Of a DNA stretch of 64,000 bases, positions 12,462-23,636 are shown piece after piece. Position 1 is the stretch's first letter; every line of letters begins with the position of its first letter. The stretch spans positions 29,064,579 to 29,128,578 of the forward strand of contig OY829542.1 in NCBI GenBank assembly GCA_963691705.1. The letters are read 5' to 3'. The stretch is from Viola odorata (taxonomy: Eukaryota; Streptophyta; Magnoliopsida; Malpighiales; Violaceae). The notes under the pieces are model-generated. The model was given only the letters and a program-made list of their open reading frames with translations. It had not been told where the DNA came from and did not search any database. The translations under genes and the position numbers were made by a program.

Positions 12462-12902
12462 ACATTTGTCCATTTGATCTACATTATTCACTCTTTCCTA
12501 AAAATAGTTATACCTTGTTTGGTATCTAAAAAAACAGCATATGGTCATGCTGACTTAGAAATTTAATTTTAAAATAAAAATATAAAAAATCGACATATAA
12601 AAAAAACTAACTAAATAAATAAAATTGAGTGCACAAAAATAGTGGTTTATTATTTTGATTTTTTTTATATTTTATTCCTGGAAAAGGGGATATTATTTTG
12701 ATCCTACTCAATTTTTAATTTTTGGATATTTTGATCCAACTTTTTTATTTTTCAATTACATAATGAATGTAGGGTGTGACTTTTATGTCATGTCATTTAC
12801 TCCATAAAAAATATATAATGTAAGCATAGTCTTATGATGTATCCAAACGAGGTATAACTATTTTTAGAAAGGGACGACTAATATAGATCAAATGGACAAA
12901 TG
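12462..12902. mobile_element. MITE-like inverted-repeat element, about 440 bp
   Basis: Diverged inverted repeats of about 66 bp face each other. The left arm (12462-12527) begins ACATTTGTCCATTTGATCTA and the right arm (about 12837-12902) is its reverse complement; both include AAAAATAGTTATACC. The interior is A/T-rich with no coding. I could not find a convincing target duplication, so the superfamily is open. Confidence 0.6.
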
Positions 12903-13742
12903 CAGTTGGCTTATTTGACTCAATTATAAATATAGTACCGTATCCTGACATATAATACAAATGTAATGGTGAATTTTACTATTTTTTCATTATTTTACCT
13001 TCAACGCAACACTTATAAATCCGTTTACCTAAGGGTTTATTTTACATGACATTTAACTTTTAACTTTAGATGTATCATAAAAAGAAAAATTGAAACAAAA
13101 ATTGTTTGGTAATTATAACTTTTAGTTGTATCTCCCGTTGAAAAAGACTGGGTAAAAACGGAAGTTATAAAAATAGAAAAAATATTATTAGAAGTCATAT
13201 CCTAAAGGGTTTTTAAAAAATCAATTTTATTCTTTATGCAATCTAGCTTTGCATTTGTGCAAGCTTTGTGAAAGAGAAATAGCAAGAGAGTAAAAAAAAG
13301 GTAGATTTTTTTCTCCATCCTCTATAATGATGTCATGGGCCCATTTTGTTAGTAGCCAATAATTTTTGTATATCTAGCTTAGCTCTTGTATTGTAAAACA
13401 TTATCCAAAAATCAATAACCAAGAAACGGTTTTCCTCCTCTTCTCTTATTCTCTTCTTCCTTTAAACTCTTCTCATTTTGTTTCTTCTTCTTCTTCCCTA
13501 CAAACCGCTGCGTTATTCTCCATTCTCTATTCTCTCATCGAGAATCGATCGTCACAAACGACAAGCTTCATTTTGAAGCTTCTTATATAATGATATTTTT
13601 AGTATTTTCCGCGTTAACACTACAACTAGGAAATAAGCATTATTGCCTGACCAAGCACTTTTTTGAATTTTCAATTAGAGATACAGACTAAAGGAGTTTT
13701 GATGGCAGTACCAAACAAGGGATCCAGGTGCATTTTTGAATG
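12903..13742. other. AT-rich spacer
   Basis: No coding exon was recognised. A CT-rich stretch (about 13430-13505) followed by AT-rich DNA resembles an LTR leader, but no matching second end is visible. Confidence 0.4.
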
Positions 13743-13750
13743 ATCTAGTC

Positions 13751-14643
13751 TAGGGGTGTCAAAACGGGACTGCGGGTCCGGACCCGACCCTGACCCGGCA
13801 GACCCGAAGAAATACGGTCGCGACCAAACCCGATCCCGAAAAAAAACAGGACCAATTTTTGGTCTCGGTCCAGGCCCGTATAAGAACCGGGTCCACGGGT
13901 CCAGACCTGGGAAAAATGGACCCGAATTTTTATTTTATTCTTGGATTGGGCCGAAGCACAACCCCTCTTTCTCCCTTTTCTTCAATTCTCCTTAACCACA
14001 CACACTCATTCCTCCCACTTATAGCCATTCACAATCAATCCATCCCTAAAAATTCCTAATATTTACACACTCCATTACATAACAGCCGCACCTATCTCCC
14101 TGCAAAAAACCCAAAATCCAAAATAATCCACACCTCCTCCTCCTCTCATCACAGCCGCACCAGCCTCCGCCAACCACCAAACCCAACCGCAAAACACCCA
14201 ACCGTAAAAAAAAACAACCATCTCGTTTTCCTCCGCCAACCAATCCAAACCAGCAAAGAATTAAAAGAAAAAGAGAGTGAGATCTGGAAACTGGAAAGGA
14301 AAGAAAAGAAGGAAAAGAAAGAAAAAAGAAAGGAAAGAAAAAGAGAGTGAGATCTGGCTGGGACAGGAAAGAAAATAAGGAAAAGAAAAAAAAAAAGGAA
14401 AGAAAAAGAGAGTGAGGTGGAGGAAAGGAAAGAAGGAAAAGAAAGAAAAAAGAAAGGGGAGAAAAAGGTAGAAAGGAAAGAAAAAAAAGAATTTTTTTTT
14501 TAAGGGTTTGTCGGGTCCAGACCCGTCGGACCCGACCCGGCAAACCCGAGAATTTTCGGGTTGGGATCGGACGGGACCAAAAATTGATCCCAGACTCGAC
14601 CCGAGATCTCAGGTCCGGGACCGGTCCCGTTTTGACACCTCTA
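13751..14643. mobile_element. Non-autonomous hAT element, 893 bp
   Basis: The perfect 8-bp target duplication ATCTAGTC occurs at 13743-13750 and 14644-14651. The terminal inverted repeats are TAGGGGTGTCAAAACGGGAC on the left and TAGAGGTGTCAAAACGGGAC on the right (read inward), one mismatch in 20. GC-rich sub-terminal arrays of GACCCG-type units follow inside both ends. The interior (about 14090-14490) is purine-rich low-complexity DNA without a transposase. This is a well-preserved non-autonomous hAT copy. Confidence 0.92.
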
Positions 14644-14866
14644 ATCTAGTCCATTAAAAAAGAAGTTTAATGACTAAATTCACCCTACATTTATAATTTA
14701 TTTTAAAATAGCAACCTACGTTTCTAAAATTCTTTATTGCCAAAATTCTTTATTTGTTGTTGCGTTTGTCAAGATCTCCTTCAATTTAAAGTGACATTTT
14801 TTAAAAAGAAAAAGTGGAGCCGCATCGCCGTACCTCCACTAGAAAAGTTTCGGATCGTTCCAATCC

Positions 14867-15256
14867 TTATCGTACTTTTTTCACAAGTATTACCCTCTTC
14901 TTCTGCATCTGCTCTTGGTCAACTCCATAAATCTCCCTAGCAATCTCGATCACCTCAACAACAGCAGGAAAATAGCTGAACAAGTTTTGAATGTGAAACT
15001 TAAGAGCATCCCTACTCCAGTGGAGGCAAACAACCTTGCCCCACCAATCTTTCTGATCCAAGCAACGCCAGACATAGACTTCTTCTTCTTTGAACACGTA
15101 GTGGAGCTCTCGCAAGGGCTCCTCGAGTGTTCTCTTATAGTTTCAGGTTCTGCTTGATCTCCTCCGCGATCACGGTAAATGCCAAGGTAAAAATGTCAAG
15201 AAGCAAACAACATGGCCACTGGTTGATCTGAATGTCATCTTGCAATACCATTAATT
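14867..15256 (-). pseudogene. Coding relic of an unrecognised conserved protein
   Basis: On the minus strand, 14867-15140 translates to sequence with normal protein composition, including LRELHYVFKEEEVYVWRCLD, QKDWWGKVVCLHWSRDA and FSYFPAVVEVIEIAREIYG. It differs clearly from the low-complexity ORFs nearby. Upstream, 15141-15256 continues plausibly (DIFTLAFTVIAEEIKQNLK), but the two parts are one base out of frame near 15140. There is no ATG and no clean exon ends. I do not recognise the family. It could be a captured or retrocopied fragment of a host gene; the hAT element ends about 220 bp away. Confidence 0.45.
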
Positions 15257-16215
15257 TTGGGAATAAAAAGTGGCTGGTGTGTGGGTGAATAAATTTTGAT
15301 TTTAGTGTTTGAGTGATTTTAAATTGGGTTTGAGGTTTTTGGTGGGTCGGTGAATTAATTTGGGGAATAAAAAGTGAGATGGAAGAAAATAATCGAGCCC
15401 GCCTAAACAGGGTGTACGGGTGTGATGTGGCGTGCTACACATCATTGAAAAAAGATTTTCGGGATTAAAAAATATGCCAATTTGAATTAAAGGGTTTAAT
15501 TAAAAAGTGGGCTAAAATTAATATTTCACTTAATTCTAAACTCAGTTTTGACATGACGTTTAAAATCAAGCTATTTGGGTAGGTAACTTATTTACCAATT
15601 ACATTACATGTAATTTTTAGAAACATTATGAGATTTAGGATATTAGAAAACATGTTTAATCTCATCTCATGCTTTAGGCCTAAAACCATTTATATAGCCT
15701 AAATAAGTATGACCATGGTTAAAGTTATGGAAGCACTATTTCCATCTTGCCTAACTAAGATAACAATCTGCATGTTGGGCCCAAAACCATTTTGATAACC
15801 CATACTTCGGTGATCAAAGCTTTGATAAGTGCTCAAGCATGCATGACAAAACTTTTGATTTAAAAATCGGATCACAATCACAAAGCTATTATAAGGCTCT
15901 AGAATTAGGTGGTACGACGATCCCGCTAAGAGCGACTCCGTCCTAAAGTCGAAGTGTTTCATCAATCATATTGCCAATAAGCCGATGTCGACCCTCAAGT
16001 ATTACCACCATGTTTGATTATTCAATAAAATTGAATCATCAAAATCGAATGCATTAAAACATTTAATGATCATTGTTTCGGCCTTATAGTAGCATATATA
16101 TATACAAACAATCAGCATGCTTAATCATAAATACGTATCACACAAATACAACATACATATCATAGATATATCAATCAATTTTCATCAATATATATCGTAT
16201 ATACACAATTAATCG

Positions 16216-16352
16216 GTTTTTGCCTACACTTTACATGTATATTTTAATCGATTTTGGCTATACATCATATGTATATATCAATCAATTTTGGCTACACATC
16301 ATATGTAATAATATATCAAAAAAATTTGGCTACACATCATATGTATGTATCA
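16216..16352. repeat. Degenerate tandem repeat, about 46-bp unit
   Basis: Three to four copies of a unit containing TTTTGGCTACACATCATATG followed by an AT-rich spacer. Copies differ by small indels. No coding role is evident. Confidence 0.65.
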
Positions 16353-16462
16353 AAACCGAATCACATAAGGACAAATATATATCCAAAACATATATAAATA
16401 ATCATGGATAACATAAATCAATCATATAAAATAATCGAATGCAACCTGGCTCCGCTACCATT

Positions 16463-17040
16463 GTTAGGTTTCGATCAAAATCGTAGCGGAAGACTGAAAA
16501 TAGAAACCTAATCTAGGAACCATGCAAACAAATAACTCATATGAGAAACAAGAAATCGAACCGTGTACCTTACACTAGTAAGACAAAATTGGTTAAACAA
16601 ACAAACTGAAACCCTAATTCTTCAAATGAAATTCGGCAACTCGAGCTTGAATCGAATCAACAGATCCTACCTTGATGAGATGAACACCCTCTATTGGAAT
16701 CCACCCTCTATTGGAATCCACACCAATGATCCGAAATCAGACAAAATATAGTGTACTAGCACTAAGAGAAAAAAGAGTCTGTGTAACTCTTTCGCTTTTC
16801 TCTGTTGCGTTTCTAATGTATGTATTATTATTCTATGCGTTTTTATGATGTATATATACTCTAGGGTTTCACTTGTAATTAGTTATTTAAATATATATCT
16901 TAATATTTATTACATCACAAAAAAATCCTATATAATATATATCAGATATTATCAAATAATATCTCAATAAAATCGCATCTAGTATTTATTTAACTCTTTA
17001 AATAATTATTATTTACTCTTTTGATCCAATTGGTTAGTTT
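16463..17040 (-). mobile_element. LTR-like segment with promoter and primer-site-like sequence
   Basis: Read on the minus strand, the segment ends ...CGAAACCTAACA and is followed by ATGGTAGCGGAGCC, which resembles the initiator-Met tRNA primer site (TGGTATCAGAGC) with mismatches. A TATA box GTATATATAC (16852-16861) and a downstream transcribed-looking leader fit an LTR promoter. The upstream boundary at about 17040 touches the gag-protease relic. A second LTR was not found, so this is a truncated or solo LTR; a Ty1-copia origin is only a guess. Confidence 0.4.
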
Positions 17041-17646
17041 TTTTAGCATAAGACTAATATCCTCTACCACACATATGTAGGGGGTCTGCCTCCCCTTTGA
17101 TCATCGCCACATATTCTCTTTCTATCTTCTTATTTTCGGATATCGTCATTATTTCCTCATTGGTCCTGCATTTGAGCTTTAGGCAGCATCGGTGCATCGA
17201 CATGTCGAAGGCGTTGAGAAAAGGTAAACCCATTATGGTGTTGTAGGCCAAGTTCAATTCCACCACGATGAACAACAATTCTTCAGTTCGTCTGTTGTCG
17301 TCCTCCTTGAATCGAACCGACAGAAACAAACAACCCAAGATAGGTATGGGTTTACCATCTACTTCAAAGATGGGTTTCTACATAGGGATTAATTGATCCG
17401 GTACCAAACCAATAACATCAAAGATCTTCATGGACATCAAGTTCACCGAACTGTCGTTGTCCACTAACGAGTGCTTGATCTCACAATTGTCAATCACTGG
17501 AATGATAACCAAGGCATCATTATAAGGGAATTTTACTCCATTCTCATCTTCAGACTCCAGTTCTTGTCACAACCTAAAATATAGTGTGGGTGGATTTGTT
17601 GCTCCTTTTGCTTCCTACCGCTAGATGCTCTATGGACATGGATCCT

Positions 17647-19179
17647 TAGGACTGTACACGGTACAGTTTGGTCCGAGTTTGTTAGGAAAATCGGACAGAA
17701 CCGGTTCTGAAAATCACATAACCGACCTAAACCGTTACTTCCCGATATAGTTCGGTTCGGTTCTATTTTCCCGGTTCCTTATGGATCGGGTACGGTTCTG
17801 ACCCGGTTCTTCAATCTGTTGAAGTTCATGGGTTCATGGGCCCATAACTCAATACATCAACAAGCATCAACCAAAATCCTTAAATTCCTTCGTTTTGTGA
17901 AAACATAGAGTTGAGACTCAAAAAGGGCGTGTTGGGCAGTGAAGTGACGTCGTTTTTTAGTCTCGGTTTTTTTTGGGGTAAATTTCAAGCTTTTATTTAT
18001 CTATTTATAAGTTTATAACTATACGAATCGTGATCTAATCTTATGAATCGATACTACAAAGTATTAATCTATTTCGAACTCGATACTTCTTGATGCGTAC
18101 TAGATATTTATTAAAAGTATTACCTTTCGACTTTCTATATATTAATACTTATTATTTATTAATGCTTACTCGATACTTCTTGATGCGTACTAAATATTTA
18201 TTCATATCGTGTAGTGTATGTATTAGGTAATACATTAAAGATTTTGAACTTCAAAATTGTCATTGAAAACAATACAATAATTATTAGTTATATTATTAAA
18301 ATAAAATATTGATATCCTAAACTTAAATCATTAATTTCTATTATGCAATTTTATCATTTTAGTTATAATATAATTAGTAATTACTCCTCCCATGATAATT
18401 GATGTGATTCTTTTCTATCGTACAATAGTATAATTCTCAGTTTTTCTTAACCTACCTAAGGTCACGACTCTCGACTTCGAGTTTAATAGATTACTCTCAG
18501 TTGACAGAAAACTTAGGGGAAGCAATAACAATTATGCATTACGATAAGTAAGTTAATAAATGATTAATTTAAAGGTAATATTTATAACTAGTAAATCTAG
18601 TATGATATTTCTTAATACAAAGAACTAAGAAGCATTTTGATTAATTTGGTAATATTTATTACTAGTAAGTCTGGTATGATATTTCTTAATACAAAGAACT
18701 AAGAAGCATTTTGATTAATTTAAAGGTAATATTTATTACTAGTAAGTTTAGTATGATACTTATTACAAGAACCAAGAAGCAGTTTTTGCACATAATTAAT
18801 AGTTACATAATTTCTTTGTTAAACACTTAAATAGTTAAATAATTTAAATTGAGTTTAAAAAAAGGATAAAATAGGTTAAGTGCATAAGTGGATTCGAATC
18901 CTTCCTCCAGGTTGAAAAGTTGATCACTGAACCACATAACCCAATCTGAATTTAAATACTAAAAAAAAAAAAATATATATATATATATCTAAGCAGTTCC
19001 ACAGATTTTCGGTTCGGTTCAGGGTTTTAAAAAAGTAGAATTGGACCAAACCGTAAATAGTCGGTTCAGTTATAGTTTCATGACTCCGGTTGTGCATACA
19101 AAAAAAAATTGGACAAAACCTGCTAGAATCAGCGGTTCCTAGTCGGTAACCGGTTCATTTCGATTCCTGTATTGCCCTA
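17647..19179. mobile_element. hAT-type element inside the gag-protease relic, 1.53 kb
   Basis: The ends are TAGGACTGTACACGG on the left and, read inward from the right, TAGGGCAATACAGG. They are flanked by TGGATCCT (17639-17646) and TGGATCCC (19180-19187), 7 of 8 matching. Relic coding sequence lies on both sides, so this is a nested insertion. The interior is AT-rich, has no transposase, and carries a short tandem repeat. Sub-terminal CCGGTTC/GGTTCGG units echo the element at 11310, so both may belong to one broad family. Confidence 0.75.
18562..18783. repeat. Tandem repeat, about 75-bp unit, three copies
   Basis: Units start GATTAATTT(AAA)GGTAATATTT at 18562, 18639 and 18713. The first two are nearly identical and the third is shorter and diverged. 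The repeat lies inside the hAT-type element. Confidence 0.85.
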
Positions 19180-20244
19180 TGGATCCCCCCGCGATCATCA
19201 ACACCACCCCTCTAAGTCCTCTATGAGAAGTGGAGGGTCTCTTCCCTTGTGATCGCTCTGATTGTTCCCTCCTCCGGTCACTCTGCCTTGAGGAGTCATT
19301 GTCGCTCCTCCACCTCCCACGGAGTTAGCTCCCTTATCGTCTTCATGGTTACCCCGTTGGAACTGTAGAGTCTTGTGCTGACTCTGATCATTTACCTTGA
19401 TGGTAAATTCTACAAGTTTCCCTCATTGAGCAACTTCTAGATGGCAAGAGACAACATAAGGCACTTGTTGGTGGTGATAACCGTGCACCTGGTGAAACTT
19501 GTAGTATAGGTGCGGGTGTTTCCTTAAGATAGTGGTGTTTGTTACTAGAGGGTAAGTGATGGGTAATCGTTGTTGTTGGATAATTGCCAATATTTCTTCC
19601 CGTTGAATTGTTAGAGTTGTGTAAGGGATCCCTCGATGATTGACTAAAAGACCTCCCATCTTGGCGGGCTGTTGTCTTCGTATCTAGTTATGAGGATGCG
19701 TTACAAGTGTAGGGAGTGGTGTCAAGGGAGCCTTACTTTGTCTCTTGGCCGTAGCTTCCTCGATTCAAATGTATTTACAGACACAGAGTCTCAGTATCTC
19801 CAATGACTCTACCGACTTTTCGGACAACGAATCTTTTAACCTTTCATCGCTGCAATTGTTTTTCAAGGCTTACACTACTGTGTCGATGTTGACATTGGGG
19901 ATCAAAGATAATTCCACGTTGAAACAATCCATAAATGCTCTCAACGTCTCTCATGCCTGCCTGTACACGTCAAATATAGCAACCGAAGATTTCTTCATGG
20001 GAGTGGAAGGGGTGAACTGATTGCGAAAGAGTTCTTTTAGCTGGCTAAAGCAATCGATGGACCCCGTCGGGAGGCCATAAAACTAATCCCGTGTTGTACT
20101 CGATAGGCTGAGACCGAAGGATTGATACATCGTTTCATCATCCTTGGTTTGGTAACCCACAAAATCTTGAATCTTGTTTAAATGCGTCATAGGGTTGCTT
20201 TTGCCATCGTATGCCTCTGATTGCATCTTGACATGCCTAGACAC

Positions 20245-21610
20245 TTGGTGTTGTCGCACCCGATGGGAGAGTGGGTGATTGCGTGTTAATTTTGATCTTA
20301 TTTGTCGTTTAATTGCTTGCAATATGGATAGTAAAATCACGAATTTGAGTCACAATCATTCTTTTTTTGCAAATAAATGCTTTGGAGAAAATGAGCAAAA
20401 ACTAGCATAATTAGATGAAGATTTCTCAATTCTTGGCCAAGACAAAATTCTTAACCAAGAACACTTTCTGGACCAAATTTAGGACCTATCAAGTAGTGGG
20501 TTGAGCTTTCAGGCCCAAGACGCGAAAATGGAAAAGGAGACCAGTTGTGCACCTCTGGACAGTTCAAATTCAAAGAGGGATCTTATCTTATCTTCAGTTG
20601 TAAATCCTTTGGATCAGATATAGTATATTTAACTTTTGAATTTATTATTTGGATATATTTAGAGATAATCAAGGAGGAAAAAATGCTATTTAATCCTCTA
20701 TTGTATTATTAGAAGGAGAGACTTCGATTGCAGGATTAATTTATAGTTTTGTTTCTTGTCCACCTTCATCTTTCTCCTTAGAAGCAAGGAGTTTTAATTT
20801 CTGCAATTTATCTTTATGCTTTTAATTTTCATTGGTAGATCTAACTAAGTTTCTTTATTTATGGTAAAGGCAATTAAGTTATGATTCTGTGCATTTGTGA
20901 GATCTAATTATCTTTAATAATTCATATATTTTTATATTCGCGTTCTCTAGTCACTTGTTAGCATTGCTTATCTCGGAATTCACTTTGGCCAATTTATGTT
21001 AGATTTGAATAATCATTGTCATTCCCTACACTGCGGGAAACAACATACAAGGCTAAGAGGATACAGTAGACACCTAGATCAATCTCAGTTTAGTATTAAC
21101 TCTTTGAGACTAGAGAGAACAAATATTTTGGTTAAGCCCCGATTGATAGTCGAGGTGTCTTGGCCAAGGATTCTTCCCCTTTAAGCAATAAGGAGCTAGC
21201 TGATTAGGATTACCTATCCGAATGATTCTTTAGATAATATGAAATAGAAGGGAAGTAGGAGTCATAAGGTACCTTGATTCTATAGCAATCCTGTAAACTA
21301 GAAACAAACATGTTTGAATCAATGATCGAATGCTTATGAATCATAACTTATTTTGGCCTTTACTGGGAACCTCTCACACTTTTGTTTTCAATTGCATTTT
21401 CCTTTGGCCAATAATATTTTCTTGACCAAGAATAAAACTGTTTTCATTATTTCCAATTCATAGTTTTTAAACAAAACCCCCATTTTACTTAAGTGTTATT
21501 TACTGGTCATTAAGGAAACTTAAATCTTTCCCTTTTTTCTGTGGATCGAACCACTTACCATTATTTTTAATTTTTAATATTTAATGTTAAAGTTTTTTTT
21601 TTACGGTCTC
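20245..21610 (+). mobile_element. Solo-LTR-like insertion in the gag relic
   Basis: A 1.37-kb block splits the relic gag and is bordered on both sides by GACAC (20240-20244, 21611-21615). Just inside are short inverted TGTCG (20252) and CGACA (21610) motifs, although the exact ends are unclear. Stretches resemble the Athila LTRs further right: a GTGAGATCTAATTATC segment followed by AT-rich leader (compare 33359-33400), CTTGGCCAAG motifs, and CTGTGGATCGAACCACTTACC (compare 34039-34060). It is probably a diverged Athila-type solo LTR. Confidence 0.5.
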
Positions 21611-22566
21611 GACACCTGATCAATAGGTGAGAAGCATCGCTGTCAATGACAGTCCTCTCATTCTTGTGTTGGTGTTTTATGGGTATATGCTCTATTTGTT
21701 CATGCTTCCCCGACCAATGTGATTAGTAAGAGCGCGCAGAGAGATTTGTCTGTTGAGAGGCATGTGAATTTTCTTCTAGCTATTAGTAGGACCTAGGGGG
21801 ACGATGGTTGCAACTCTGAGGATCGCGGGTTACTTCTGTCTTTCCCCTATTTGGGGTGTGTCTCGAGGCAGAGGGGGTTGTAACATGGTAGACTTGGGCA
21901 CCAGAGTGCACGGTGTGAGAGTTATCCCCATCGCCTCCAGTCGCCTTTTAAGTCTATCGCGAGGGGATTTCTCTATGTGGTCGATGATGGGAGTGGGTTG
22001 TTAAGCTTATGGTAAGGGATATTTTGGCATGTTTGGTGGCTGAGGTGGGGGTTGTTGGAGGTGTTTAGGTTGTTGTGGGGGTGGGAATAGTGGGTAGTTT
22101 GGTGGGACGAAATATGGTTGGTATGACCATTGTGGAGTTTGATAGGGATGGCAATGACAATACGGGGAAGGCCTACGTTGGATAGCGAAGCTCATCATCT
22201 TCTCCATCTCTCCCATTTGTTGTTGGAGGCCTAACAATATTAGATTGGGGGTGATGGGTGTAGGACCGGCAGGTTGGGGCCTACTCGCCTCTGAAGGAGT
22301 GACGACACCTGGTGGGGGCAATACTGAGGTGTTCTATAACTGAGATGTTTTTGTAGTGGATGTCCTTGAGGATTATTGTTGAAGTCATGCGGCATACCAA
22401 ACTTAGAGGTAAAGGCCATCGCAAAGTTTTAGGGAATGAGATAGATGAATAGTGTGATAGAGAGTAGGAGTACCTTTAGAGCAAAGAAACTCACTTAATT
22501 CAGCCCAATGGTCTCAACAAAAGCACTAAATTATAGTTTTTGAAATAGAGGGTATGTAATAATAGG

Positions 22567-23308
22567 TGTAGCAAAGGGGTAGGCTTATCTTTATGGGTGA
22601 TATGAGAGTTGATTAAATTATTCTGATAGACAGAAGTTACGTTGGGCTTGCCTTCGATGGATAACATGCACAGAGCCGGGGAGATACTCCCGACGTTAGC
22701 ACTCCAACGATCAAGTTAGCGCGTGAGATATTGTGATAAATGTATGAGATGAACTAAAGTTAAGCACATGAATAACAAAGGTGAATAATGATGCGTTGAA
22801 GGGTAAAGTAATAAATTCAAGGGAATGTGATTGTTGGGTGTGTCTTAAATGTGTGTGAATGCCCTTTATGAAGATTTATGAGGAGGTATTTATAGTGAGG
22901 GATCATAGGTGAAGTGTAGAGATAATCATGAATAAAAATAGGTTTTCTCACATGATTGAGTCTATATTCATGGCAGGTGATTTGTCACTTAGTTTATCTA
23001 ATCAAGTAAATGTGAGGCATTTAATGCACGTCAAGTCGACAATTGATGAGTTTGACAAATGGGGCACAACTTTTACCTCCCAATAGGATGTGTACCATAT
23101 CGTGATATTTCCAACGGGTTATCCGTGCTGAATAGAATATGTCGATATTGTCATTCTCGATAGAGAGGTGTTTAGGATAATGTTATTAGAAATAAATCTC
23201 CAATACAACTTCTTATAGGTGTTTCGGTTTGTAGAAAAACAACGTATCAAAAATGTAAAATTTGAAAATCACGTTATTTCTCTTCATGCCTACCTAAATT
23301 AACCTACA
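22567..23308 (-). repeat. Tat-type LTR (5' LTR of the gag-protease relic)
   Basis: It has 5-bp inverted ends TGTAG (22567) and CTACA (23308) and a minus-strand TATA box CTATAAATA at about 22893-22901. Downstream is the block ACTTGATCGTTGGAGTG, similar in position and sequence to ACTTAAGCATCGGAGTG in the two Tat-type solo LTRs. Gag begins about 140 bp further on, giving LTR-leader-gag order. The 3' LTR is not present in the window. Confidence 0.55.
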
Positions 23309-23360
23309 TAAAATATTTATTTGTAGGCTTCCTTGACTAGTTCAATGGAAAGGTCAAGCC

Positions 23361-23636
23361 AAATTTTTTTTTTAAAGTGGAAATAGATTAATGAATATCA
23401 GCAAGTACAAAAGGCGCAATCGCCTAGGGGCATTCCCCTACCCAATCATTTCCTAAACCGGAAATCAAAGCAAGTTGTCCCAACTCATGAGTCGGGATAT
23501 TCATAGTCCATTTTGTGTGCTGAAATGAACAAATAGTGAAAGAAGACGCGAACGTAGCCACCCCTTCTAGTACCAGCCCTGTGTTGCTAAGGGGGAGGTC
23601 TTCAATAGTCAAGGCTAAGATGTTCAAGAGGCAGTC
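23361..23636 (-). pseudogene. LINE piece 3: RNase H C-terminal part and 3' end with poly(A)
   Basis: On the minus strand the coding sequence includes CLLNILALTIEDLP and FTICSFQHTKWTMNIPT, matching the C-terminal half of the RNase H-like domain found at the end of plant L1-type LINE ORF2. It ends in a T10 tract on the + strand (poly(A) on the element strand) at about 23361-23371. Element B begins immediately at 23637, and the domain resumes at 44187 on the far side of B with the CAGTC duplication shared. Confidence 0.7.

Larger units (their letters stand above)
17054..22424 (-). pseudogene. Tat-type Ty3/gypsy gag-protease relic
   Basis: Pieces run in order on the minus strand. Gag N-terminus: from 22424, proline-rich with LGLQQQMGEMEKMMSF near 22200. 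Gag core: 20240-20090, with AYDGKSNPMTHLNKIQDFVG. Gag C-terminal part: 19650-19430, with LYYKFHQVHGYHH resembling the zinc-knuckle region of this lineage. Protease region: 17338-17054, with NTIMGLPFLNAFDMS. Gag builds the particle and the protease matures it. The relic has many stops and frameshifts and ends abruptly at about 17050 before any RT. It is interrupted by a hAT element (17647-19179) and by a solo-LTR-like insert (20245-21610). The LTR at 22567-23308 is in the right place and orientation to be its 5' LTR. Confidence 0.7.

Noticed and set aside
14046..14543. 165-codon minus-strand ORF inside the hAT element
   Set aside because: Almost all Phe, Leu, Ser and Pro from a purine/pyrimidine-biased tract; no domain.
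15699..15965. 88-codon minus-strand ORF
   Set aside because: Somewhat protein-like, but I recognise no domain, and it sits in LTR-leader-like DNA; not strong enough to call.
16216..16352. CRISPR-like array
   Set aside because: Repeats are adjacent and degenerate with no unique spacers, and the DNA is plant nuclear.
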